Shown: positions 37,664 to 47,749 of the stretch, one piece after another
How the letters are laid out: each line of letters starts with the position of its first letter
Position numbering within the stretch: position 1 is the first letter of the stretch
Assembly: GCA_024233545.1 (NCBI GenBank)
Contig: JACKPL010000002.1
Location: 1 to 64,000, forward strand
Direction of reading: 5' to 3'
Source: a bacterium
Lineage (GTDB): Bacteria; Auribacterota; Auribacteria; Auribacterales; Auribacteraceae
Length of the DNA: 64,000 nucleotides
Notes under the pieces: model-generated
Told to the model about the DNA's origin: nothing
Database searches by the model: none
The model's input: only the letters and a program-made list of their open reading frames with translations
Made by a program: the position numbers and the translations under genes

Positions 37664-40600
37664 TTAAAACACGTTTGGCGGCAGGGCAAGCGCGTCTTCT
37701 ACATTGACATAGACAATTTGATGACACCACTTTCGTGCTTCGACGTCAAGTGTATCCATCAGTGAGTTGATTTCTGCAACCGCTCCTTTTACTGATGGTT
37801 CAAGCGTTGTGTTTTCGCGGTTAAGCCGGCAAAACTGCATGAATTCCACTACTCGTTCGTTTTTTACTTTTATTGCGGCTTGAAATTTCCACTGCCCTTC
37901 AGTTAAAGGAACAACAGTGGCGATGAAGCGGTATCGTTTGTTGATTGTGCCGTAACTGCCGGCAAGCTCCATTGTAACGTAGTCGTTATTGCCGTAATGG
38001 AGTTCTACTTCAAAATCTTCAAGCTGAACAACCCAGCCGAGTTTTAAGTCTACTTCTATATGCAAAGGATTATGTATAGGGTGAAGATTATGCAATGTTT
38101 GGGCAGATGTTCTGATTCCTTCAACGATTGTTCCGATATGCGGGTCAAGAAACCCTTTGGTTAACCGATAGGCAAGATGATGGGTGTATTCCTTTTGTTT
38201 TGCTTCGGCATAATCTTTACGCCATTTTCTCGCGAGGGCAATATAGTCGTCGTTAGGAAAAACTTCCAGCAGGTTTTTTCTTTTCCGCCGTTTAATATGA
38301 TCGTAAATGTCTCTCACGTATTCTGATGCCATGCGATGGATGTCGACTTCATACGTGCGGGCAAGCGCATTGCGCATCATGCGGAGCCACAAAATGGTCA
38401 TATCGGGATCGCCTTGCCGCAACCCTTTGTGAATATGCACAAGTTTGCCGATTTTTTTGTACAGCAATCGTGCCCAAGGAAATGGATTAAAATCGTAGAG
38501 ATGATGAAGGTCGGATGTACTAAACGGTTCAAGACTGACATGCATGAGTGCATGGAACCCTGTATCCGACAAACGCCCATCAGCAGAGAGAGCGTTCTCA
38601 AGAGTTTTTCTAATGGGTGATTCTTCAAGGTATTTCGGCGTTTTTTTTGTGAGGGTGAGCAGATGAGCAGGCGATAAATCGTCAATGATAGCATCAACAA
38701 TAATATATTCAGTTGCCTTTTCTATGACTGCAACCGGTTGGAATTCTTCATTGCTATCGAGAGAAATAAACGGTTTGTCGTAGTAACCGTTGTCGGTGTG
38801 GGGTATACGGGTGAACTTCAGGCGATTGGATTCTTTTGAAATTAACCGGTATGAAATTAACGGTGAGATAAATACCCCGTTGGCATTTTCCGGATTGATG
38901 TCGAGGTCGACCACATTCTCGATCATAGCACCGTCATAGGTACTGCCGATAAGCGTTGCCGCACCAAGTGCTTTCTGGTGGCTTGTGGACGATGCTTCTT
39001 TTTTTTCTACCGGCTGCATAAGCCATACGTCGGACCCGCGTATTGCATGTTTTGCGACAGTGATGTCATATTGCCCGACAAATGCGACGTGAATATTAGG
39101 ATGTTTGCTTTTTACTACTTCAAGAATAGAATGAAATATTTGTTGAGCCGGTTGGTCCTTGTGATGGGGAATACCTGAAAAAATGATATTGATTTCTTGA
39201 TTCCCTAATTCCGCAATAAGCGCATCAAGTTCTTTGATAATAAGGTTTGTGCGCTTATATGTATTGATGCGCCGCATAATAGAAATGGTCATATGGTCGG
39301 GCGATAAGTTACTGCCCGTTCGTTTGTTGACCATGGCGATGAATTCGCGTTTTTCGCGTTGTTTTACCGCGTGCATTTGCACATCTGAAAGCAGAGCGAG
39401 GTCAATATTTTGAAATTCAGTCGGTTGCCAATCGCGAATGTTGACGCCGTTAGTGATACCGGTTGTCGGCTGTAGTTTTTTTGTGTGCCGTGACGGAGAT
39501 TTGGATGAATGAAGAATAATCTCGCTGTTAGTAACCTCTTCGTGGCGCAAGCTGACGGAGGTACTGCCGTCGGCAAGTTGTGCGGTTGCTTCGGTTAAGT
39601 TGAGCACTATATTGTCGCCGGCAACTTTCTTAAATTCAGCAATGAATTCGGTGTGTTTGCCGCTTTTTAAAAGGTCCAATAAACGGTCCTGGAGTTTTTT
39701 ATCGAGGCAGTCCCATGACTTTCTTCCCGGGTATTGGACATAGAAACACATAAGAGTGACAGGATCGGAATTGAGCAACCATGCAAGATGCAGTAGATTG
39801 TCGGTACCGAAACTTCTGCTGTAAATCATGGGGAGCCCTGCAGGTACAGGGGTGTGGGTAGTAAAAGCGAGTCCGATATCGTTCCAGAAACGAGACTTTT
39901 GGGTTTTGTCTTGCAACAGGTGCCGTTGCTGAAGTTCATCGATGGCGCAGTAACAGTTTGCTTCGTTCAGATGAATGATAATCGGTTTATCGGTAATGAT
40001 GCCGTCTTCATAGAGATGTTCCAGCGCTTTAATACAGCCTCTGCCAAGAAGCTGGTTCTGCTGTTCGCGGAGCAAAGGCGTTTCTTTTTCGCCGCCGTAG
40101 AGCATTTCAGTGATATCGGATGTCATGTCTTCCAAAGCGAAAATGCGTGCTGAACCCGCCTGCATTTCCCAAACTCTGGCACGTACAGGGACGCCGATGA
40201 CATTCTGAGCAATTATAACTCCTGTATCGAATACAGGCAATTTTGAGTAGTCTATAGGGACTTCAGTCGTTGTCTGCCTGCCGTCAGGAGAAACGCGCTG
40301 GATGATGGATTTTGTATAAAGAAGAGTAATTCCGTATGTAGTGATGCCAAGGTCGGCAAGCCCTTCCACGTATTCGCCGGCAAGAACACCCAGCCCGCCG
40401 GAAAAAATCGACCGGGGCCCGCCGATCAGTTTCATTTCGGGAGAAATATATACAATACTTCGCCCGTAAAAGCTGTCTGCTATTTGCTGAACGGCGGCAT
40501 AGGTTCTTTTTACCGGTTTGGGTTCGACTGTGCGTTGCCCTTCCATGGATTCTTGGACAACAGTAACCTGATTTTTCCGTCTTTGTGTATCTATTTTTCT

Positions 40601-41014
40601 CAAATCGGCAGTGGTTTTTGCAAATTCTTCCAGTTCATGGTCACTTACGGAAAGATAACCGAAGTCGCGCAGTTTGCTTACATAGCGCGGGTCGCAGTAT
40701 GCTGAAGAACATGATGACAAAATAACTTCCAGTACTTTATCTCTGTCGCGCATAGTCAAATTACACGCAATGAAATCATCAATCAACTGGGGAGAAAGAG
40801 AGGTAGAGCTTTTATATAAATCGAGTATTTTGCCATCTGCTTCAAAATCGAGCTTGTTTAGTGTGGACAAAACGATATAGAAAACACGGGCAAATTCTTG
40901 TGAACCGGAGACTGAATCCAGTTGGTCAAGAGCATCGTTTATAATACTTATAGCGATTTGTTCTTGAGATAAATAAGTGATTCGAGGTCTTTCCACTGTT
41001 TGCAATCCTTTCAC
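37664..41014 (-). CDS. glgP: alpha-glucan (glycogen/maltodextrin) phosphorylase, GT35
   Basis: 1,116 residues. The central phosphorylase part has GGLGVLAGEYVEGLADLG, IIHLNEANCY, FTTHTPVPAG, GITNGVNIRDW, then RRINTYKRTNL and DVWLMQPVEKKEASSTS. The PLP-binding loop normally EASGTSGMKA reads EASSTSHQKA, keeping the Lys but changing its neighbours. It would release glucose-1-phosphate from glycogen. Extra helical N-terminal (about 170 residues) and beta-rich C-terminal regions make it longer than classic GlgP (about 800). A GTG at 40996 preceded by AAAGGA is an alternative start. It feeds the sucrose genes downstream via glucose-1-phosphate and UDP-glucose. Confidence 0.8.
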   Translation of the reverse strand: MKGLQTVERPRITYLSQEQIAISIINDALDQLDSVSGSQEFARVFYIVLSTLNKLDFEADGKILDLYKSSTSLSPQLIDDFIACNLTMRDRDKVLEVILSSCSSAYCDPRYVSKLRDFGYLSVSDHELEEFAKTTADLRKIDTQRRKNQVTVVQESMEGQRTVEPKPVKRTYAAVQQIADSFYGRSIVYISPEMKLIGGPRSIFSGGLGVLAGEYVEGLADLGITTYGITLLYTKSIIQRVSPDGRQTTTEVPIDYSKLPVFDTGVIIAQNVIGVPVRARVWEMQAGSARIFALEDMTSDITEMLYGGEKETPLLREQQNQLLGRGCIKALEHLYEDGIITDKPIIIHLNEANCYCAIDELQQRHLLQDKTQKSRFWNDIGLAFTTHTPVPAGLPMIYSRSFGTDNLLHLAWLLNSDPVTLMCFYVQYPGRKSWDCLDKKLQDRLLDLLKSGKHTEFIAEFKKVAGDNIVLNLTEATAQLADGSTSVSLRHEEVTNSEIILHSSKSPSRHTKKLQPTTGITNGVNIRDWQPTEFQNIDLALLSDVQMHAVKQREKREFIAMVNKRTGSNLSPDHMTISIMRRINTYKRTNLIIKELDALIAELGNQEINIIFSGIPHHKDQPAQQIFHSILEVVKSKHPNIHVAFVGQYDITVAKHAIRGSDVWLMQPVEKKEASSTSHQKALGAATLIGSTYDGAMIENVVDLDINPENANGVFISPLISYRLISKESNRLKFTRIPHTDNGYYDKPFISLDSNEEFQPVAVIEKATEYIIVDAIIDDLSPAHLLTLTKKTPKYLEESPIRKTLENALSADGRLSDTGFHALMHVSLEPFSTSDLHHLYDFNPFPWARLLYKKIGKLVHIHKGLRQGDPDMTILWLRMMRNALARTYEVDIHRMASEYVRDIYDHIKRRKRKNLLEVFPNDDYIALARKWRKDYAEAKQKEYTHHLAYRLTKGFLDPHIGTIVEGIRTSAQTLHNLHPIHNPLHIEVDLKLGWVVQLEDFEVELHYGNNDYVTMELAGSYGTINKRYRFIATVVPLTEGQWKFQAAIKVKNERVVEFMQFCRLNRENTTLEPSVKGAVAEINSLMDTLDVEARKWCHQIVYVNVEDALALPPNVF

Positions 41015-41463
41015 ATATTATAATGGTATTTTTTTTCCGTATTATACATAGGTTTATATCGGACTTATATAATAAAAAATTATATTTTAGTCATGAAATA
41101 CGGTAGTTTTTTGAAGAAAATGCCATTATAATGTATTCACTGCTAAAGAGCTGAATACTGTTTTCATAGGCGGTTGGTTATAGCACTATATTTTGCCTTT
41201 TCTATTACATAAAAAGATCATAGCTGATATAAATTTTAAGATACCTGTGTATACAAGGGAATTTATTGGTTATTGCAATTGATTGCTTTTAATTTGTATA
41301 GGAAAATCATCCCTTTGTTTGCGCTTTTTTTTACAAAAGGTGATAATGTTTTCAGTAAAAATCCGATAGTGCTGTAATGTGATTTAAAATAAATCATTTA
41401 GTTTGCCTCAAGTTCTGTAAATAAATTCATGAAATTCTCTGCGTTAGGCATATTTCAATAGAA
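41015..41463. other. intergenic region, nothing clear
   Basis: AT-rich 449 bases between two minus-strand genes; it must hold the phosphorylase promoter. TATAAT boxes occur near 41,045 on the minus strand but I see no good -35. No gene or strong hairpin. Confidence 0.4.
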
Positions 41464-41883
41464 TTATGCGCAAAGCATTTTTTTTAGCCTCTCGAATCCG
41501 ATAGAATAAAAACCGGTAATCATTTTTGTAACGGATTCTTCCGTATCTTCTTTGGGTTCAAATGCGCAGGACCATTCAATTTCGCATTCTTCGTTTTCAA
41601 GAGCCCGCAATTTCATTGTTCCGACGTAATTTTTAAAAGAAAGATGAGTATCGCTTATTAAGTAATACATGGCTCTCTCGCACGGATTTGCCGTACTGAT
41701 TGTTTCGTACAGCTGAGACCCGTTCGGCATGGTAAAAATCCGGTTGAATCCTTCGCTGGAGTGTTCAAAATTACACGTAGTTAGAATGGGGAAAATTTTT
41801 TTCAGCCCATCATAATCGGTTATAATTCTCCAGATTTTTTCCAATGGCGCATGAATAGTTGTTTGCATTGACAATTCTGACAT
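41464..41883 (-). CDS. SRPBCC (START-like) family protein
   Basis: 139 residues from ATG 41883 (AAAGGAATATCACA upstream). MQTTIHAPLEKIWRIITDYD is the standard opening strand and helix of SRPBCC ligand-binding proteins, and the C-terminal long helix (EESVTKMITGFYSIGFERLK) closes the fold. Members bind small hydrophobic ligands or act as cyclases/chaperones; the ligand is unknown. A sigma-54-like sequence lies 37 bases before the start, and the gene for a sigma-54 activator is next upstream, so the two are probably a regulator-target pair. Confidence 0.75.
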   Translation of the reverse strand: MSELSMQTTIHAPLEKIWRIITDYDGLKKIFPILTTCNFEHSSEGFNRIFTMPNGSQLYETISTANPCERAMYYLISDTHLSFKNYVGTMKLRALENEECEIEWSCAFEPKEDTEESVTKMITGFYSIGFERLKKMLCA

Positions 41884-41919
41884 TGTGATATTCCTTTTTT
41901 TAACTAATTTCATTAAATG

Positions 41920-41936
41920 AACATGAAACATGCCAG
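41920..41936 (-). promoter_or_regulatory. possible sigma-54 promoter for the SRPBCC gene
   Basis: Minus strand CTGGCATGTTTCATGTT: strong -24 (CTGGCATG) but weak -12 (ATGT), with GG and G 12 apart. Position and neighbouring activator gene support it. Confidence 0.45.
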
Positions 41937-42037
41937 AAATTTAAGGAATAGTTATATAATTGTAATTCATTATTGTAAGATAAGTTACAGGTGTAAGAGA
42001 GATGATTGTAGGGAAAAAAAAATATTTTTTTCCCGCG

Positions 42038-42072
42038 GGATGCGTGGGAATATCCACGAAATTCGTGGATAT
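42038..42072 (-). promoter_or_regulatory. palindrome, possible enhancer for the sigma-54 activator or gene end
   Basis: ATATCCACGAA-A-TTCGTGGATAT (42050-42072), perfect 11-bp arms, with another CGTGG half-site at 42043-42047. It is about 115-150 bases upstream of the sigma-54-like promoter at 41920, the usual enhancer distance, but it also lies just after the activator gene stop and could be part of a terminator. Confidence 0.45.
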
Positions 42073-42079
42073 GGAGTAG

Positions 42080-44188
42080 TTAAATGCTCATCGGTTTTGT
42101 AAAGCCGTACCGCTGTATTTTATCGCGAAGCGTGCTTGGCGGTATACCGATTCGGCGTGCGGCTCCATGAGGGCCTTCAATGACCCAACGGCATTTTTCA
42201 AGTGTCTCAGCGATAAGTTTTTTTTCGATTTCCGGCAGGGTGGCGTCTAAAAGCGATGAACCTTTTTTGTTCAGGGTATGTCCGAACAATTCATCAGTAG
42301 CTAATGTATCACTGGAACTCAGGATGACGGCTCTTTCAATTATATTTTCCAATTCTCGCACGTTTCCCGGCCATGCGTAGTGTGTAAGCATCTTCAACGT
42401 ATTTTGCGGAATGCTGATGATTTTTTTTCCCATTCGCGCAGAAAATTTCCCGGTAAAATGGTTAATAAGAAGCGGTATGTCGTCCGGGCGGTTACGTAAA
42501 GGCGGAATAATTATGGGAAAAACATTTAAGCGGTAATATAAGTCTTCTCGAAATAAACCGTTTTCAACTGCTTGTTCAAGATTTCTGTTAGTGGCGGCAA
42601 TAATACGTACGTTGACTTTAAAAGTATATGGGTTGCCGAGCCGTTCGAATTCTCCTTCTTGAATAATGCGCAGTAATTTAGATTGAAGAGCAATCGGCAG
42701 GTCGCCGATTTCGTCAAGAAAGATGGTTCCGTTGTCTGCCAATTCAAATCGCCCTATTTTACGTGAAATTGCGCCGGTGAACGCTCCTTTTTCATGTCCG
42801 AACAATTCGCTCTCAATAAGGTTTTCGGGTAAAGCCGCACAGTTGACTTTAACAAGCGGCCGGCTACTGCGATGGCTAATGTTGTGTATTGCGCGCGCGA
42901 ACAATTCTTTGCCTGTGCCGGTTTCTCCGAGTATAAGAACAGTGGTATCGGTAGATGCGACTTGTTCGACGCGCTGGAGCGCTTTTTGAAGCGGCGCGCT
43001 TTGCGTGATAATTTCCTCAAAATTATGTTGTAGTTGTATTTCGCTTTGAAGATAAACATTTTCTGCTTCAAGCCGATTTTTGAGTTGCTGTACCTCCTTT
43101 AAGGCGTTGCGCAGGTTTTCTTCGGTTTTTTTACGTTCGGTTATATCGCGAATGATGCTGGCAAAGCCAAGGAGCAGTCCGTTGTCGTCTTTGATTATTG
43201 ATGCAAGCGATTCGCCGACAAACACTGAGCCGTCTTTACGCTGGCATTCTATTTCGGCAGGCGAAAATCGCTCTTTGCAAGTTGGGCATAATCGAGTTTG
43301 TTTATGAGTTTGAAAAAGCGCCGGCGAATGATAAAGAATTGATTTATCTTGTCCAATGATTTCTTCGGATGAATAGCCGAACATTTCTATTGCGGCACGG
43401 TTTACGGCAATGATAACGAGGCGCGGGTTTGTGAAAACTATGGCATCGCCTACCGAACGAAAAAGCGCTTCGAATTTTGCTTTGCTGAACAGCATTTGTT
43501 CTTCCGCGTGTTTGCGTTCGGTTATGTCATATCCGTACACGTGTATATATTCTGATTGGCTGAATGGCGCAAAAGTAAGAGAAAAGGTTTGTGTTCCACT
43601 GATGTGTTCGATTTGTTTAGTTGAATTTGATGAAATGACTTCATTGATAAGGTTGCGCCAACGGGGTAGTTTTATAACGGCGTTATCGTTTGAAATAGTT
43701 TTAACGAGTTGGTCGCTCGCTTTATTTGCATACAAAACGGTATGGTTTTTTGATATTCGCAATACTGGGTGAGGGCTGTCGGCAGGAAATTGTGCGAGCA
43801 GTTTTATCTGTTCTTCCTGAAGAGTCCGTTCAGTAATGTCACGCACAAAACTGCAACTGTATTCTTTGCCTTCAAACTCAATATAATTTACCGTTATTTC
43901 GACAGGAAAAACACAACCGTTTTTTCGTTTATGATGAGATTGTAGCGTAAATGCTTTTTCGTGTTTTATCCTATTCCATAATTCATTCCATTGGACTTTT
44001 GGATAGTCGGGGTTTATATCATAAACGTTCATGCAAAGCAATTCGTCGCGGGTAAATCCTAAGTTTTGGCATGCCGCTTGATTTACGCTTAAAAACCGTG
44101 CGTGTTCGTCGACCCAGAAAATCGCATCGGATGAACGTTCAAAGGTAAATTGCGAGAGTAGTTTTTCGACAGTGATACCGTGTTTCAT
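42080..44188 (-). CDS. PAS-domain sigma-54-dependent transcriptional activator
   Basis: 702 intact residues. Three PAS sensor domains span about 12-120, 125-225 and 235-352 (GYSSEEIIGQDKS; CPTCKERFSPAEIEC, an unusual Cys cluster in the third that might sense redox or bind metal). A coiled coil (352-390) leads to the AAA+ core: Walker A GETGTGKE (421-428), GAFTGA (468-473), Walker B GTIFLDE (487-493). A Fis-type HTH is at the C-terminus. The protein senses a signal by PAS and activates sigma-54 promoters; the likely target is the SRPBCC gene downstream. It is divergent from the glycosyltransferase pair. Confidence 0.9.
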   Translation of the reverse strand: MKHGITVEKLLSQFTFERSSDAIFWVDEHARFLSVNQAACQNLGFTRDELLCMNVYDINPDYPKVQWNELWNRIKHEKAFTLQSHHKRKNGCVFPVEITVNYIEFEGKEYSCSFVRDITERTLQEEQIKLLAQFPADSPHPVLRISKNHTVLYANKASDQLVKTISNDNAVIKLPRWRNLINEVISSNSTKQIEHISGTQTFSLTFAPFSQSEYIHVYGYDITERKHAEEQMLFSKAKFEALFRSVGDAIVFTNPRLVIIAVNRAAIEMFGYSSEEIIGQDKSILYHSPALFQTHKQTRLCPTCKERFSPAEIECQRKDGSVFVGESLASIIKDDNGLLLGFASIIRDITERKKTEENLRNALKEVQQLKNRLEAENVYLQSEIQLQHNFEEIITQSAPLQKALQRVEQVASTDTTVLILGETGTGKELFARAIHNISHRSSRPLVKVNCAALPENLIESELFGHEKGAFTGAISRKIGRFELADNGTIFLDEIGDLPIALQSKLLRIIQEGEFERLGNPYTFKVNVRIIAATNRNLEQAVENGLFREDLYYRLNVFPIIIPPLRNRPDDIPLLINHFTGKFSARMGKKIISIPQNTLKMLTHYAWPGNVRELENIIERAVILSSSDTLATDELFGHTLNKKGSSLLDATLPEIEKKLIAETLEKCRWVIEGPHGAARRIGIPPSTLRDKIQRYGFTKPMSI

Positions 44189-44453
44189 ATTACAACAGCT
44201 ACATTTAAATTTCAGTATGAAATTAGTGCAAAATTCTTTTAATTATATCTTAAAACAGAGTAATATACTACGATTAGTATACTATAACTGTCGAATCTTT
44301 CAATCCATTTCAAGAGGTGCCAGTGATTACCGGTACAGATTATTTTTGCAGTTTACTGCAATCGGATTTTTATTGCCGAACGCTTCGTCGAAATGTATTT
44401 CATTGTATATTCAAGGTACAGAGTTACATCACGCCTCAATAAGGGTGAAAGGA

Positions 44454-46019
44454 ATGATTGGAAAATCTCAGGCGTTTTATCATTTGCTTGTTTTGAGCGT
44501 CATTATAGTTGCAGGAATCTATCTGCGTGCATCGCATATGTATTTCGGGTTGCCTGAAGAACGCTACCATCCCGACGAACACCGTGCGGCAAAAACAGTT
44601 CGCGATTGCTTGGAGGGCGAATACCGTACAAGGTATTACCATCATCCTCCTTTGATAAAAAATTGTGCGTTTGTCTGGACTAAATTTTTAGAAGTTTTCA
44701 CTCCATTAGACAGCCACCGCTACTATTTGCAGGCGATCAAATCATTGCGCCAGATCAGTTTTTCATGCGGCGTTGCCGCGATCTGGTGTGTGTATCTGCT
44801 CGGATGCCATTTTCTGCCGGCATGGTATGCAATAGGCGCCGCGGCGGCCTATGCGGTTTTTCCGGTTACGGTATTTTCATCGAAATACGGGCTTCCTGAT
44901 ATGCTTCTTTCTTTACTTATATTGATTGCTCTTATTTATCAGATGAAGTTATATGATGCTCCATCGAAGAAAAGGTATTTTATAAATGGACTGCTTTTAG
45001 CATTGGCATGTTCTGCAAAATATAATGCAGTCTTTTTGATCGTATCTTTCTGTGCCGCTCAAATAATGATTATGAAAAAAGCCGGTTTGCCGTTAAAAAA
45101 GGCAATGCAGTTAAATGCTGTTATGCCATTTATAATTGGTGGAATAGTAGGAGCTTCTGTCGGGTTTCCCATTTTCCAAATAGAAAGTAAAAGTGATTGT
45201 ATAAAGTCTTTTTTCTATGAATTTCAGCATTTGTTTATTCGCGGGCATGGGTCTGTTAAAATCTCAGGCGGGGATTATTATTATGTTTTTCATTGGATAC
45301 GGTCAATTTTTCCTGCGGCGGGCGTTTTTCTCGTAAGCGCGATGATTTTGGGCATTATACTGATGTTTTTTAAGCCGACGCAAAAACAGAAGATTCTTCT
45401 GTCATTTGTTGTACCGTATTATGTGGTGATGGAGTATGTTTATAAAGTTGCTGTTCATTATGAACGGTATGTGTTGCCGCTTGTCGGCGTTTATGTTATT
45501 GCGGCGCTGTTTGCCTGCAAAGCAGTACGTGGCTGGTTGGGAACCTATATGCGAATATCATCAACGGCGCTATACCCAATTCTGATAACGGGGTTATTGT
45601 TTTTTCCTGCTTACCGGACGATACGCTTACTCATATCCCTTGAACCGGATACTCGTACCCAAGCAAAACAGTGGATTAAATCCGCCGTTCCAGCCGGTTC
45701 AAGATTTTTACTGCAATGGCCGTTAAGCGGGTATTACCCTGATTTGGAGAAAATGGGGCATAAAATAGTTGAAATTAAGTCGTCAGCTAAGGATTTTTCG
45801 TCAAAAATTATGTCTGCGGACTATATTATTATAAGCAGTTTATGTTATGCTCGTTATTTTAATGAATCCGAACAAAATAGCCCGATTGCCTTGTTCTACG
45901 AGACAGTGTTAGAGACGCTTGAACCGGTTTACGAAGCGTATCCCTCCTATATGACCTATATGGTGCATAATCCGGTTATAAAGATATATAAAGTGATGAT
46001 GGAGAAAGAACAGCCATGA
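44454..46019 (+). CDS. GT39-like membrane glycosyltransferase, first of a tandem pair
   Basis: About 521 residues from ATG 44454 (AAGGG upstream); longer frames exist but lack support. The N-terminal loop after TM1 has RYHPDEHRAAK with an Asp-Glu pair like the catalytic acidic residues of ArnT/PMT-type enzymes, followed by about ten to twelve membrane helices (IPAWYAIGAAAAYAVFPVTV-like) and a periplasmic tail (QWPLSGYYPDLEKMGHKIVE). The family moves sugars from lipid carriers to lipids or proteins. Its paralogue starts 4 bases before its stop. Confidence 0.75.
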   Translation: MIGKSQAFYHLLVLSVIIVAGIYLRASHMYFGLPEERYHPDEHRAAKTVRDCLEGEYRTRYYHHPPLIKNCAFVWTKFLEVFTPLDSHRYYLQAIKSLRQISFSCGVAAIWCVYLLGCHFLPAWYAIGAAAAYAVFPVTVFSSKYGLPDMLLSLLILIALIYQMKLYDAPSKKRYFINGLLLALACSAKYNAVFLIVSFCAAQIMIMKKAGLPLKKAMQLNAVMPFIIGGIVGASVGFPIFQIESKSDCIKSFFYEFQHLFIRGHGSVKISGGDYYYVFHWIRSIFPAAGVFLVSAMILGIILMFFKPTQKQKILLSFVVPYYVVMEYVYKVAVHYERYVLPLVGVYVIAALFACKAVRGWLGTYMRISSTALYPILITGLLFFPAYRTIRLLISLEPDTRTQAKQWIKSAVPAGSRFLLQWPLSGYYPDLEKMGHKIVEIKSSAKDFSSKIMSADYIIISSLCYARYFNESEQNSPIALFYETVLETLEPVYEAYPSYMTYMVHNPVIKIYKVMMEKEQP

Positions 46020-47596
46020 ACGTTTTTCACGGAAATTACAGACGGTATGCCGAAATAGTGTGCCTGAGTGTTCTGCTCATTTTTTCCGCGGCTTTGCGAA
46101 TATATAAGGTGGATTTCGGCTTGCCGACGCTATATCATCCTGATGAACGGATGGCATCCATTGATGTGCGCAATTTTATGCATGGAGATTTTCTTATAAA
46201 CCGTTTCAATCATCCGGCAATGATCAGAAACCTTGCGTTTACCGGGTTGAAAATTTTTTCTTTTTTCAAAAAAATTGATCCGGATAAGGAATGCGCGGCG
46301 GCGACACTCGCTTTACGGCTGCTCAGTGTTGTGAGCGGGACATTAGCTGTACTGGCATTATATTTTTTGGCGCGGAAGTTTGTACCGTGTTTTTTCGCCT
46401 TTACAGCGGCGTGGCTGTATACGGTTATCCCTCTAACAGTATTTAATGCGAAATACGGTGTTCCCGATACAATACTATCTTTACTTTTTATACTTATACT
46501 GTTGGTTCAAATCAAACTGTATGAGAGCAGGTCGGCTTGGTTGTATTTTCTCAACGGGTTTATTTTGACCGTTGCTTTTTTTACGAAATATAATGCATGT
46601 TTTTTATTCTTCTCTTTTCTCACCGCCCATGTGTTGGGAATAATTCGCGATTCATTCAGTTGGAAAAAAGTGTTCGATATCCATGCCGTTCGATATTTTT
46701 TGACCGGCGTATTGTTAGGGGTGCTGATTGGATTCCCGTTCTTTCAGATCAGGAAATGGGAAGATGTTTTCGCCACACTCGGATATGAAGCAGACCGATT
46801 GTTTGTTCGAGCTGATAAGGAGATAGATGAACGTACTTTGCTGGATGCCCCCGGATCGGTCTTTTTGTACTGTTTTCATTTCCGTTATTCGATTTTGCCG
46901 GCAGTAGGGATTCCGTTATTCGTGTGTATAGTATTGGGTCTGATTCGAATGGCAATGAAAAGATCGCCAGCGATTCTTATTTTATATGCGGGGCTTATTC
47001 CTTACTATTGTGTGTTGGAATTTGTCAACAAAGTGGCAGTAAACTATGACCGGTATGTATTGCCTGTACTTTCATTATATCTCATTGCGGCAATGGTATT
47101 CTGCGAAGGGATATGCCGCTATTGCCGCACAATGTCCGGCAAATATGTCGCGATGTTTTCGTTAGCAGTTGTTTTATCGGTGTACCCGATATATAAAACC
47201 GCTCGTTATCTTGCCGTGGTTGTTCCCGATACTCGAGAACAAATGAAAGAATGGATAGTGGGGAACATTCCCAAAGGCTCAACCATTTTCATGCATTGGG
47301 CGCGTCCCAGTTTATATCCCGACCTTGCATCTGAAGGGTATAAAGTGGTGATTCCGCCTCATCGCACGGCGATTGAGTTTGAAGAACAGAAACGGCAAGC
47401 GGATTATATACTGTCGAGCACGGTCAAAAACGTTTTTTTTACCTATCCTGATGATCGCTCGCTGTATAAACAGATATATGGAGATGAATTGAGTACCGCA
47501 AAACCCTTGTTTTCTGTATACCCTTCTTATGAAACATACTTGTATCATAATCCTGTTCTGCATATTTATAAGGGAATAAAAAATACTGCGCAATAA
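46016..47596 (+). CDS. GT39-like membrane glycosyltransferase, second of a tandem pair
   Basis: 526 residues, clearly paralogous to the preceding protein: LYHPDERMASIDVRNFMHGD after the first TM, TVIPLTVFNAKYGVPDTIL, YDRYVLPVLSLYLIAAMVF, and the same tail ending YPSYETYLYHNPVLHIYK. ATG overlaps the upstream stop (CATGA), and GGAG precedes it. Two tandem copies suggest successive or different sugar transfers in one surface-glycan pathway. The acceptor is unknown. Confidence 0.75.
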   Translation: MNVFHGNYRRYAEIVCLSVLLIFSAALRIYKVDFGLPTLYHPDERMASIDVRNFMHGDFLINRFNHPAMIRNLAFTGLKIFSFFKKIDPDKECAAATLALRLLSVVSGTLAVLALYFLARKFVPCFFAFTAAWLYTVIPLTVFNAKYGVPDTILSLLFILILLVQIKLYESRSAWLYFLNGFILTVAFFTKYNACFLFFSFLTAHVLGIIRDSFSWKKVFDIHAVRYFLTGVLLGVLIGFPFFQIRKWEDVFATLGYEADRLFVRADKEIDERTLLDAPGSVFLYCFHFRYSILPAVGIPLFVCIVLGLIRMAMKRSPAILILYAGLIPYYCVLEFVNKVAVNYDRYVLPVLSLYLIAAMVFCEGICRYCRTMSGKYVAMFSLAVVLSVYPIYKTARYLAVVVPDTREQMKEWIVGNIPKGSTIFMHWARPSLYPDLASEGYKVVIPPHRTAIEFEEQKRQADYILSSTVKNVFFTYPDDRSLYKQIYGDELSTAKPLFSVYPSYETYLYHNPVLHIYKGIKNTAQ

Positions 47597-47749
47597 GTTC
47601 AAATACTATACTGTTTCGCATCGCTCGCCTTTTTTTCTACAAGATAATACTTTACAAAAAGATTGCCGCTGTGGTAGGTAAGGGTATAGAGATGAACACT
47701 GTTGAGATGGCTTATTTGTCATAACTGCGGTACAAGAATTAGGAAAATA

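Noticed and set aside
38336..43772. Many 60-120 residue frames opposite the phosphorylase and PAS-sigma-54 genes
   Set aside because: They lie wholly antisense to well-supported long genes, lack ribosome sites and show no domain-like sequence.
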